Positions 1 through 5,438 of a stretch of DNA of 6,664 nucleotides are shown here, piece by piece. Made by a program: the position numbers and the translations under genes. Numbering within the stretch: the first letter of the stretch is position 1; each line of letters opens with the position of its first letter. The notes under the pieces are model-generated. The model had not been told where the DNA came from. It saw only the letters and a list, made by a program, of their open reading frames with translations, and ran no database searches. Source of the DNA: Pseudomonadota bacterium (GTDB lineage Bacteria; Pseudomonadota; Gammaproteobacteria; Burkholderiales; Burkholderiaceae_B); contig JAEYVD010000854.1 in the NCBI GenBank assembly GCA_023432075.1, positions 1 to 6,664 on the forward strand, in the 5' to 3' direction.

Positions 1-397
1 GCTGCGGCGCATCCGCTGACGCAAACAACCGATAAGCCTGCATCGCATCCTGCATCGGCAGCACCCGATTCGCCAAGGCCGTATCGCGAGCACTCCATCC
101 CGTGACGCCGCCAATCGCCACCGCCACAACCAGACTAGCCGCCATCGCCATCCGCCGCCGTGTGCGAACTCTTAGCCCCGCGCGCACCGCAGCAGGATCC
201 AACGCAGGATTAACCGGCAAACTATCCCCGCCGGCCCCTTCCCGCAGCCGCTGCGCATCCCGCCGCCAAGCCTCCAGCTCCTGCGCCTCATCAGGATGCG
301 CCCGTAAATACGCCTGCAACTCCTGCAACTGCGACGGATCCAACTGTCCGTCCACATACGCATTACGCGTCAGATCATCGATAGCGCGTTCTTTCAT
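1..397 (-). CDS. Transmembrane anti-sigma factor (3' end outside the window)
   Basis: The frame is open for 132 codons from an ATG at 397 to the window edge, so the C-terminal part is missing. Residues 1-55 form a charged, helical cytoplasmic domain containing AYVDGQLD and AHPDEAQELEAW, the pattern of proteobacterial anti-sigma factors that bind the paired ECF sigma factor. A transmembrane helix follows at about 83-101, preceded by an Arg-rich stretch (RTRRR), which puts the N-terminus in the cytoplasm. The rest would be periplasmic. The start codon shares an ATGA junction (394-397) with the stop of the sigma gene upstream, which indicates translational coupling and a 1:1 partner. No cysteine occurs in the visible 132 residues, so the HxxxCxxC zinc motif of RsrA/ChrR-type anti-sigma factors is absent. 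The family role (holding the sigma factor at the membrane until a signal arrives) is established knowledge; the signal here is unknown. Confidence 0.85.
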   Translation of the reverse strand, partial: MKERAIDDLTRNAYVDGQLDPSQLQELQAYLRAHPDEAQELEAWRRDAQRLREGAGGDSLPVNPALDPAAVRAGLRVRTRRRMAMAASLVVAVAIGGVTGWSARDTALANRVLPMQDAMQAYRLFASADAPQ

Positions 398-963
398 TTC
401 AATATCCTCAGACGAGCCTCGCCGGCCTGTCCCTCATGCAATTCACGCAAGGCACTGCGCGCGCGGGACAGGCGCGACATGACGGTGCCTAGCGGTACGT
501 CTAAAACATCCGCGACGGCCTTGTAGCTCATGCCTTCCACGCTGACGAGCCACAGCAGCGTGCGCTGCGCCTCGGGCAGGCGTTCGAAGACATCCAGGGA
601 AGATCGCGCGATGACTTCGCGCTCGGCCGACGGCGCGGCGGCGTCGGACCCGGCAAACCAGGACAGCAGCCGCGAGTAGCGGCGCGAGCGGCGTTGGGCG
701 TCCAGGAACTGGCGGTACAGGATGGTGAAGAGCCACGCGCGCACGTCGCCTTGCGGACGGCGGCCGCGCCAGCGGGTGAGCGCTCTTTCCAAGGTGGATT
801 GCACCAGGTCGTCGGCCGCGACCGCATCGCGCGTGAGGCGCAGCGCAAAACGCCGCAGGCGCGGCAGTAGCTGGCGCAGCACGGCGTCGGAGAGTTCTTC
901 CGTTGGCATCTCGTCGTCGGGGGATGCCGGCGCGTCGGGCGGCACGCGGACCGGTTGAATCAT
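394..963 (-). CDS. ECF-type RNA polymerase sigma factor
   Basis: This 189-residue protein has the two-domain layout of extracytoplasmic-function sigma factors. Region 2 covers about residues 28-96, with DDLVQSTLERAL (region 2.2) and DVRAWLFTILYRQFLDAQRRSRR (regions 2.3-2.4, promoter melting and -10 recognition). Region 4 covers about 122-174, with the helix-turn-helix EGMSYKAVADVLDVPLGTVMSRLSR that reads the -35 element. The start at 963 is favoured by an AGGA ribosome-binding site 8 nt upstream; the next Met, at residue 19, lacks one. It overlaps the anti-sigma gene by 4 bp. It is divergent from the peroxidase/cytochrome b561 operon, and a leftward ECF-style promoter (1016-1040) lies in front of it, so autoregulation is likely. 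The target operon is inferred from matching promoter motifs. The sigma-factor assignment is secure; the exact ECF subgroup is not assigned. Confidence 0.95.
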   Translation of the reverse strand: MIQPVRVPPDAPASPDDEMPTEELSDAVLRQLLPRLRRFALRLTRDAVAADDLVQSTLERALTRWRGRRPQGDVRAWLFTILYRQFLDAQRRSRRYSRLLSWFAGSDAAAPSAEREVIARSSLDVFERLPEAQRTLLWLVSVEGMSYKAVADVLDVPLGTVMSRLSRARSALRELHEGQAGEARLRILK

Positions 964-1013
964 GGCGGGTTCCTGGGACAGGCCTGCGCAACCAGCTTAC
1001 AGGTCAATGCAGT

Positions 1014-1040
1014 AAGACGCCGCTCCGGCGGGTTTATTCC
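1014..1040 (-). promoter_or_regulatory. Leftward ECF promoter of the sigma/anti-sigma operon
   Basis: Read on the minus strand, GGAATAA begins at 1040 and CGTCTTAC follows, with CGTC at 1019-1016. The gap from the end of GGAAT to CGTC is 16 nt. GGAA(T)...CGTC is the established form of many ECF-dependent promoters. Transcription would begin near 1010, leaving a leader of about 46 nt before the sigma ATG at 963. Its core matches the rightward promoter next to it, which supports recognition by the same sigma factor. Confidence 0.7.
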
Positions 1041-1045
1041 ATCGC

Positions 1046-1073
1046 GGAATAATTTTTTGGGGGCGGCGTCCTA
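1046..1073 (+). promoter_or_regulatory. Rightward ECF promoter of the peroxidase/cytochrome b561 operon
   Basis: GGAATAA at 1046-1052 is followed by a T-rich then G-rich spacer and CGTCCTAC, with CGTC at 1067-1070. The gap between GGAAT and CGTC is 16 nt, the same as in the leftward promoter. The shared block GCGGCGTC(C/T)TAC occurs in both. Transcription would start near 1077, about 30 nt before the ATG at 1109. The run of six T just after the -35 element is typical of strong ECF promoters and is missing from the leftward copy. Confidence 0.75.
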
Positions 1074-1108
1074 CAGGGGTATTCATCGCCCCATGGGCAA
1101 GGAGCCTT

Positions 1109-2332
1109 ATGCAACCAGGATCTGACCGTAAAGGCCCGCCGCCGGGTCAAACGCCACCGGGAAGCCAGCCGCCGGGCCGCCTGCCCACGAATCGCCAACC
1201 GACGGGTGCGCGGCACCAAGACGGCGAGTCGCCCGAAGACCGGCCCCAGAAGCCTCGGCCGCTCACCACCGCGCAAATCCTCCTTCGCCTCACCGCAATC
1301 GGCGCCATCGTGCTCGCCTCTGGCGCCGCGTTCGCCTACGTGGGCGGCTGGCTCGACCCGCAGCGCCTGACGCCCGACCGCATCGTGAACGCCCTGGAAG
1401 CCAACAGCGGCGTCCACGAGGGCTTTCGGCGCAACCACGCTAAAGGCGTCTGTGTCATCGGCCGCTTTGAAAGCAGCGGCGCCGCGCACGACTTATCCAC
1501 TGCGTCGGTGTTCGCGCCGGGCAGCACGCCGGTGGTGGGACGGCTGGCGCTGCCCGGCGGCAATCCTTACGCATCGGACTCCAGCGTCCCGATCCGCAGC
1601 TTTGCCTTAATGTTCACGTCCGCCAACGGCGAGCAATGGCGAACCGGCATGAACAGCATGCCGGTGTTTCCGCTGTCGACACCGCAGGCGTTCTACGATC
1701 AGCAGCTGGCCGGCCGGCCCGATCCCAAGACGGGCAAGCCCGATCCGCAGCGCATGCAGGCCTTCTTCGCGGCGCATCCTGAAGCGGCGGCGTTCCTCGC
1801 GTGGGCCAAGACCGCCAAGCCTTCAGCCAGCTACGCCACCGAAGACTATTACGGCCTGAACGCGTTCTACCTGATCGATGGAAATGGAAAGCGGCAGCCG
1901 GTGCGCTGGCAGTTGGCGCCGTTGGACGCGGCGGCGGCGCCTCTCGCGCAGTCGGGACACGATGCGGACTATCTGCAAGCCGATCTGCAACAGCGCCTGA
2001 CGCAAGGGCCGTTGCAGTGGCGTTTGCTGCTCACGCTGGGCCAGCCCGGCGATTCCACCAGCGACGCAACCCGCCAGTGGCCCGCAGACCGGCCGACTGT
2101 CGACGCCGGCACCTTGGTAATAACCAGCAGCGCACCGCAAAGCGATGGTCCCTGTCGCGATGTGAACTACGACCCGACGGTGTTGCCGCAAGGCATTGCT
2201 GTTTCCGACGATCCGCTGCTGGCTGCGCGATCCGCGGCCTATGCGACCTCTTATGAACGTCGCACGGGCGAAGGGCCGCCTCAGGCCGCCGCTGCGTCAT
2301 CCCATTCGACCCAACCGGAGCGCGCCCAATGA
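1109..2332 (+). CDS. Membrane-anchored catalase-family haem peroxidase
   Basis: This 407-residue protein belongs to the small catalase-related (SrpA-like) peroxidases, which use a catalase-type haem pocket to reduce peroxides. The distal His is H110 in RRNHAKGVCVIGRFE. The distal Asn is probably N182 in MNSMPVF, the counterpart of catalase NNTPVF. The proximal Tyr ligand is Y378 in R374-S-A-A-Y378, the RxxxY motif. DDPLLAARSAAYATSYERR is a hallmark of the subfamily. Residues 1-57 are Pro/Arg-rich and probably disordered; a single transmembrane helix follows at about 58-78, so the catalytic domain should be periplasmic. The start is fixed by AAGGAG at 1099-1104. Its TGA overlaps the ATG of the cytochrome gene (ATGA, 2329-2332). 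It is shorter than true catalases (about 480 residues or more), as usual for this subfamily, so peroxidase activity is more likely than strong catalase activity. Confidence 0.9.
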   Translation: MQPGSDRKGPPPGQTPPGSQPPGRLPTNRQPTGARHQDGESPEDRPQKPRPLTTAQILLRLTAIGAIVLASGAAFAYVGGWLDPQRLTPDRIVNALEANSGVHEGFRRNHAKGVCVIGRFESSGAAHDLSTASVFAPGSTPVVGRLALPGGNPYASDSSVPIRSFALMFTSANGEQWRTGMNSMPVFPLSTPQAFYDQQLAGRPDPKTGKPDPQRMQAFFAAHPEAAAFLAWAKTAKPSASYATEDYYGLNAFYLIDGNGKRQPVRWQLAPLDAAAAPLAQSGHDADYLQADLQQRLTQGPLQWRLLLTLGQPGDSTSDATRQWPADRPTVDAGTLVITSSAPQSDGPCRDVNYDPTVLPQGIAVSDDPLLAARSAAYATSYERRTGEGPPQAAAASSHSTQPERAQ

Positions 2333-2883
2333 TCTCGTCGCCTAATCAAACCCGCCGGCCGCCCGCCACGTTCAGCCTATTCGCACGCGTGCTGCATTGG
2401 TCGATGGCGGCCGGCATACTCGCGATGCTGTTCATCGGCGTGGGCATGGTGGCGTCGGTGTCCGAGCGGCATCAATGGCTGGTGCAGATCCATAAGCCGT
2501 TGGGCTTGGCGCTGCTGGCGCTGGTGTGCATACGGCTGGCCAGACGCGCGTTCAAGGGCACGCCTGCGTTGCCGGCGGATCTGCCGGCCTGGCAACGTCA
2601 TGCGGCGTTGGCCTCTCATGTCCTGCTGTACGCGCTGATGTTCGTGATGCCGCTGATCGGCTGGGCGATGCTGTCGGCGGGTGGCTATCCGGTCGTGGCG
2701 GGCGGTTGGCAGTTGCCGCCCATTGCGCCTGCGGATGCGGCGCTGTTCAGTTGGCTGCGGGGTGCGCATCGCTATCTGGCATTCCTGCTGTTCGCGACGG
2801 TGCTGCTGCATCTGGCCGCGGCGTTGTTTCATGGCTGGGTGCGGCGGGATGGCGTGCTGGAATCGATGACGCGCGGGAGCTAA
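2329..2883 (+). CDS. Cytochrome b561-family di-haem membrane protein
   Basis: This 184-residue protein has four hydrophobic helices, at about 22-45, 54-71, 95-115 and 148-167. That is the fold of bacterial cytochrome b561 (CybB type), which passes electrons from the quinol pool across the inner membrane. Candidate haem ligands are H23 (VLHWS), H55 (IHKPLG), H147 (AHRYL) and H161 (LLHLAAA). Their spacing of 32 between the first pair and 14 between the last pair equals the spacing I recall for E. coli CybB (H13, H45, H137, H151), which points to two b-type haems. The ATG overlaps the peroxidase stop by 4 bp, so the two are co-translated. The pairing suggests that the cytochrome supplies electrons to the periplasmic peroxidase; that is inference, though the fold is clear. 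Confidence 0.92.
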   Translation: MISSPNQTRRPPATFSLFARVLHWSMAAGILAMLFIGVGMVASVSERHQWLVQIHKPLGLALLALVCIRLARRAFKGTPALPADLPAWQRHAALASHVLLYALMFVMPLIGWAMLSAGGYPVVAGGWQLPPIAPADAALFSWLRGAHRYLAFLLFATVLLHLAAALFHGWVRRDGVLESMTRGS

Positions 2884-2906
2884 GGGGCGTCGCGGCCATC
2901 AGCCCA

Positions 2907-2937
2907 AAGCCGGGCAGGTCTCCGATCTGCCGGGCTT
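2907..2937. terminator. Possible hairpin terminator between converging units
   Basis: Two 11-nt arms, AAGCCGGGCAG (2907-2917) and CTGCCGGGCTT (2927-2937), can pair with one central G/G mismatch across a 9-nt loop. The hairpin starts 24 nt after the cytochrome stop codon, between that rightward unit and the leftward oxygenase unit, where a terminator is expected. Neither side has a proper T-run; the rightward side is followed by ACTTAATT only. A weak or bidirectional terminator is plausible. Confidence 0.4.
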
Positions 2938-2989
2938 ACTTAATTCACCGACAGACGGCTCGGAAGCTCCCTTCTTGCTAGCACGCCAT

Positions 2990-3166
2990 TCAGGAAAGCA
3001 CGGCGGCGCAGGCATCCGCCAAGTCATCGAAATGATGCAACAGAACACCCGGCTTGAGCTCGGCGGCGGGCACTTCTGAATAGCCGAAGTCGCAGCCGGT
3101 GTTGGGCTTTGGCGCCCGCTCGAGGTGCGCGGGGCGCTCATCACGCGCGAGAGATCCAGTTGCCAT
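2990..3166 (-). pseudogene. Small frame resembling the C-terminus of a HAD (Gph-like) hydrolase
   Basis: A 58-codon frame runs from an ATG at 3166 to a TGA at 2990-2992. Its last ~35 residues, GCDFGYSEVPAAELKPGV followed by LLHHFDDLADACAAVL, resemble the end of phosphoglycolate-phosphatase-type HAD proteins: a GY strand-turn, an acidic/Leu stretch, a hydrophobic strand, then a final F/I-xDL helix. E. coli Gph ends similarly (TYGYN... then a final NDLLPAL helix). The catalytic DxDxT and Lys/Asp motifs of such enzymes are upstream in the family and are absent here. The first ~22 codons overlap the oxygenase gene (26 bp, 3141-3166) or lack similarity, so this looks like a stranded 3' gene remnant. 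An AGGGA about 5 nt before the ATG means it could still be translated, coupled to the oxygenase. The HAD resemblance is from memory of the family, not an alignment. Confidence 0.4.
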
Positions 3167-4634
3167 GCAGTCCCTGGGGCACGCGCTGGGGTATCTCGAT
3201 CACTGCAACGGGCGCCTCTTCGATCCGGCGCGCATCGAGCAGTACCAGGTTGCTGGTGCGGCGCGCGGGATCGTAAGTGAAGGCTGCCAGGTAGCCATCG
3301 TCCTCTGCACCGCTAGCAGGCCGTGGCACGTAGGCCGCCTCCCCCACGATCTGGTTGCCCAGGTCATGGCGGGTGTACTGGCCGGTCTCTGTGTCCAGCT
3401 TGAGCACCGCATTGAACACCGCCGATGGCGGATTGGCCTGTTTGAATGACGAAGTCAACGTAGGCATATAGACGAAGCGAGTGGGCAGCGCTTCGCGCAG
3501 GTGATTGACGCGCGGAAATTCGGTGATCTCGTCCGAGAAGCTGGCAACCTTGAAGCTGCGGCCCGCTGGATCAATGTGCAAGCGCTTGAATGTGGGCGTG
3601 GGGCCATTCGCCAATGCAAATTTTTCGTGGTGTACATAGTCCACGACGATTTGCTGCCCGCGCTCGAAGCCGTTGGCAAAGTGGAAGACAAAAAAGGGAT
3701 CGCCTTCAATCCAGAGAGGAGTGCCGCCGTCCAGCGGCAGCAACGCGATACGCATGCCCAGGTCGGGGCGCCATTGCAGCATCGACTGGCCGGCCTTGGC
3801 TGCCTGGACATCGAACACCGCCGGCCCGGCGATGAGGACCACGTAATGCTCAGTCAGGATGAAGTCATGAATCATCGTGGGCATGGGAAGTTCCACGGAC
3901 CTCGTGTCTACCAGTACGCCTGACGCGTTGATGCGATGAAACTTCACCGTGGGCGTGCGCCAGCTGTATTCCAACGCGTAGAGATCGCCGGTGCGTGGGT
4001 GGCGTCGGTTGTGAGCCCCCAGCCGCAGCGGTTCGGTGCCGCCCGCGGTCCATTGCCCAAGCGTGTCCAGTTCCGCGGTTATCTCATAGCTGGTTGTGGC
4101 CTCGTTCAGTGCAATCAGCCGGCCGCCATGCTGGATGATGTTGACGAAAGCGCCGTTCTTGATTGGCGACGGCACTTCACCCGGGAGGAATACGTCCGGA
4201 TTGACGCGCACGGGATGCGCGAAGCTGCCGAAGACCGCTTTGCCGGCGCGGCGCTCGACCGCCAGGCTTTGCGTATTCACGAAGCGGTTGCGGTAGCGGG
4301 CCTTTCCGTCCTCGATGAACACAGCGTGGATCATGCCGTCGCCGTCGAGCGGATAGGTGTAGCCGATGGGCTTGAATTCCGGGTTGGGTCCGTTGCGCAT
4401 GTAGACCCCGCGCAAGTCGGCAGGAATTCGCCCGGAAGTCACCCGCAGATCGCGAGCGTCGACCTCGCGCAGTACCGGGAGGAAGTTACCGCTCAAGTGC
4501 GGATCATCGTCAATCCAAGGCACGTCCACCGGCTCGGCGGCCCGGGCCAACGGCCACAGTGCATGGCTGCCAATGAGCGCCGCGCCACAGGCGGTCAGAC
4601 GGTGAAACGAGCGGCGGGAAAGGTGAAGCGACAT
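3141..4634 (-). CDS. Carotenoid/stilbene-cleaving oxygenase (RPE65/NCED family), Tat-exported
   Basis: This 497-residue protein is of normal length for the Fe(II)-dependent oxygenases that cleave C=C bonds in carotenoids, apocarotenoids or lignin-type stilbenes. The four histidines that hold the iron are all present: H208 (LGAHNRRHPRTGDL), H256 (MIHDFILT), H318 (FVFHFANGFE) and H490 (GLHGNW). Second-shell glutamates are likely E372 (EFPRVN) and E432 (GEAAYVPR). The N-terminus has a twin-arginine signal, SRRSFHR at residues 6-12, a hydrophobic stretch, and a likely cleavage site after LARAA. Export to the periplasm with iron already loaded is therefore expected. An in-frame GTG at 4685 would add 17 residues, but the ATG at 4634 has GAGGTG just upstream and puts the Tat motif at the usual distance. 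No carotenoid synthesis genes lie nearby, so the substrate is unknown. Confidence 0.92.
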   Translation of the reverse strand: MSLHLSRRSFHRLTACGAALIGSHALWPLARAAEPVDVPWIDDDPHLSGNFLPVLREVDARDLRVTSGRIPADLRGVYMRNGPNPEFKPIGYTYPLDGDGMIHAVFIEDGKARYRNRFVNTQSLAVERRAGKAVFGSFAHPVRVNPDVFLPGEVPSPIKNGAFVNIIQHGGRLIALNEATTSYEITAELDTLGQWTAGGTEPLRLGAHNRRHPRTGDLYALEYSWRTPTVKFHRINASGVLVDTRSVELPMPTMIHDFILTEHYVVLIAGPAVFDVQAAKAGQSMLQWRPDLGMRIALLPLDGGTPLWIEGDPFFVFHFANGFERGQQIVVDYVHHEKFALANGPTPTFKRLHIDPAGRSFKVASFSDEITEFPRVNHLREALPTRFVYMPTLTSSFKQANPPSAVFNAVLKLDTETGQYTRHDLGNQIVGEAAYVPRPASGAEDDGYLAAFTYDPARRTSNLVLLDARRIEEAPVAVIEIPQRVPQGLHGNWISRA

Positions 4635-4719
4635 GGTGGACACCTCGCTAGAGGGATACGGCGCGTGCTGGAGGCGCTGCTCCACGTCAGCGCCGATGCG
4701 TCAGGGTAACCGCCTCACG

Positions 4720-4747
4720 GTACGGCGCGTTCAAACAATTGCCGTAC
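4720..4747. repeat. 7-bp perfect inverted repeat upstream of the oxygenase gene
   Basis: GTACGGC at 4720-4726 and GCCGTAC at 4741-4747 are exact reverse complements separated by 14 nt that are AT-rich on one side. The repeat lies in the 191-bp gap between the lipoprotein stop and the oxygenase start, about 86 nt before that start. It could be an operator or a hairpin after the lipoprotein gene; no T-run follows it on the minus strand, which argues against a classic terminator. I see no convincing promoter in this gap. Confidence 0.35.
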
Positions 4748-4825
4748 TCAATATTGGGTATTACCAAACTGCCTTTTGGGAAGACAGCGCGTCTTTGCAT
4801 GACTGCGCGTAGCGGCGGGATGCCG

Positions 4826-5275
4826 TCAGTGCGGCTTCCAGCTAATTCCATCCGTTGACCGGTACTCGGGCTGCCCGGTGCAGCACCCGCCCGCGCCGAA
4901 GGCCTGGCGCCCAATGAACGCCGTGACATGGCCTCTTTCCGCGGTGAGCGATTGGCGGATGCATGACGTGGGGAGCGGATAGGGATCACCCTCCAGGACC
5001 AACGTCCAGCTGACGTTTTCGCCTTCGGCGGCGTCAACCCGATAGACCTTGCAGTTGTGGACGAGCAGGTGAATGGGCTTGCCAGCCAGTACGCCCTTGA
5101 ACTGATGTTCAGCCGGCGCTTCACGCGTGGCGATCGTTTCAGCGGTGAGCTTCGACCCAGCCGGCGGTGGCGGCAGTGACGGCTCGCATGCAGCAAGCAG
5201 GCTGGTCGCGCATAGCGTCATTGCAATGCGGCGGGCGGAATGCTTCAGCGATGGTGTCGTTATCTTGGTTGCCAT
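4826..5275 (-). CDS. Predicted cysteine-containing lipoprotein of unknown function
   Basis: I do not recognise this 149-residue protein. It begins with a basic stretch and a hydrophobic run ending in the lipobox LLAAC, so C30 should be lipid-modified after signal peptidase II cleavage. A Pro-rich linker (EPSLPPPPAG) follows. The mature domain (about 45-149) is predicted soluble and has four cysteines, C75, C105, C131 and C132, the last two adjacent in AGGCCTG; two disulfides or a metal site are possible. It ends in TDGISWKPH. The residue after C30 is Glu, not Asp, which in enterobacterial sorting rules favours the outer membrane. The start at 5275 is supported by AAGGAG about 6 nt upstream. 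A possible -10 (TAAGAT, minus strand, 5299-5294) lies close in front, without a good -35. It points the same way as the oxygenase gene but lies 191 bp from it, so co-transcription is uncertain. Confidence 0.8.
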   Translation of the reverse strand: MATKITTPSLKHSARRIAMTLCATSLLAACEPSLPPPPAGSKLTAETIATREAPAEHQFKGVLAGKPIHLLVHNCKVYRVDAAEGENVSWTLVLEGDPYPLPTSCIRQSLTAERGHVTAFIGRQAFGAGGCCTGQPEYRSTDGISWKPH

Positions 5276-5378
5276 ACTCGCTCCTTGGGCGACATCTTAG
5301 GCCTCAAATACCAAAGTCACGCCAGGCCGACGGCCGCAAAGCGAAGAACCCATCCCAAAGCCGCCCGCATCATCGAAG

Positions 5379-5407
5379 CCGACACGTTCCGCCTTCGCCC
5401 CTATAAT
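5379..5407 (+). promoter_or_regulatory. Sigma-70-type promoter of the FecI/FecR unit
   Basis: A perfect TATAAT at 5402-5407 stands 17 nt after CCGACA (5379-5384), which matches the TTGACA consensus at four of six positions. Transcription would start around 5414, about 25 nt before the ATG at 5439. The -10 box overlaps the Fur-like palindrome, the classic arrangement for repression when iron is sufficient. Confidence 0.7.
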
Positions 5408-5424
5408 GGGAACAATTCCCATTA
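5404..5424. promoter_or_regulatory. Fur box (ferric uptake regulator operator)
   Basis: The arms TAATGGGAA (5404-5412) and TTCCCATTA (5416-5424) are perfect reverse complements around a 3-nt centre, giving a 21-bp palindrome of Fur-box size. It differs from the common AATGAGAA/TTCTCATT form by one symmetric change in each arm. It covers the end of the -10 box and the predicted transcription start, so Fur-Fe(II) binding would block the FecI/FecR promoter. Confidence 0.8.
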
Positions 5425-5438
5425 ACAAAACCTGTCCG

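Noticed and set aside
443..991. Leftward 182-codon frame overlapping the sigma gene
   Set aside because: It is an Arg/Ala-rich shifted frame of the ECF sigma gene, which has complete region 2 and region 4 motifs and an AGGA site.
2899..3144. Leftward 81-codon frame in the gap after the oxygenase gene
   Set aside because: Its Ser/Pro-rich composition looks non-coding. The alternative frame over the same bases (2990-3166) gives a much more protein-like, HAD-resembling sequence.
3936..4709. Rightward 257-codon open frame
   Set aside because: It lies almost wholly antisense to the oxygenase gene, whose iron ligands and family motifs are intact. The translation shows no recognisable domain; long antisense frames are common in GC-rich genes.
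4635..4825. Possible TTGAAC-based promoter for the oxygenase gene on the minus strand
   Set aside because: At 17-19 nt spacing the downstream hexamers (GGTTAC, GTTACC) match the -10 consensus poorly, so I cannot support a promoter.
4687..5196. Leftward 169-codon frame extending past the lipoprotein stop
   Set aside because: Most of it is a shifted frame of the lipoprotein gene, which has a lipobox and strong ribosome-binding site. The Arg/Ser-rich product has no domain and the start lacks a ribosome-binding site.
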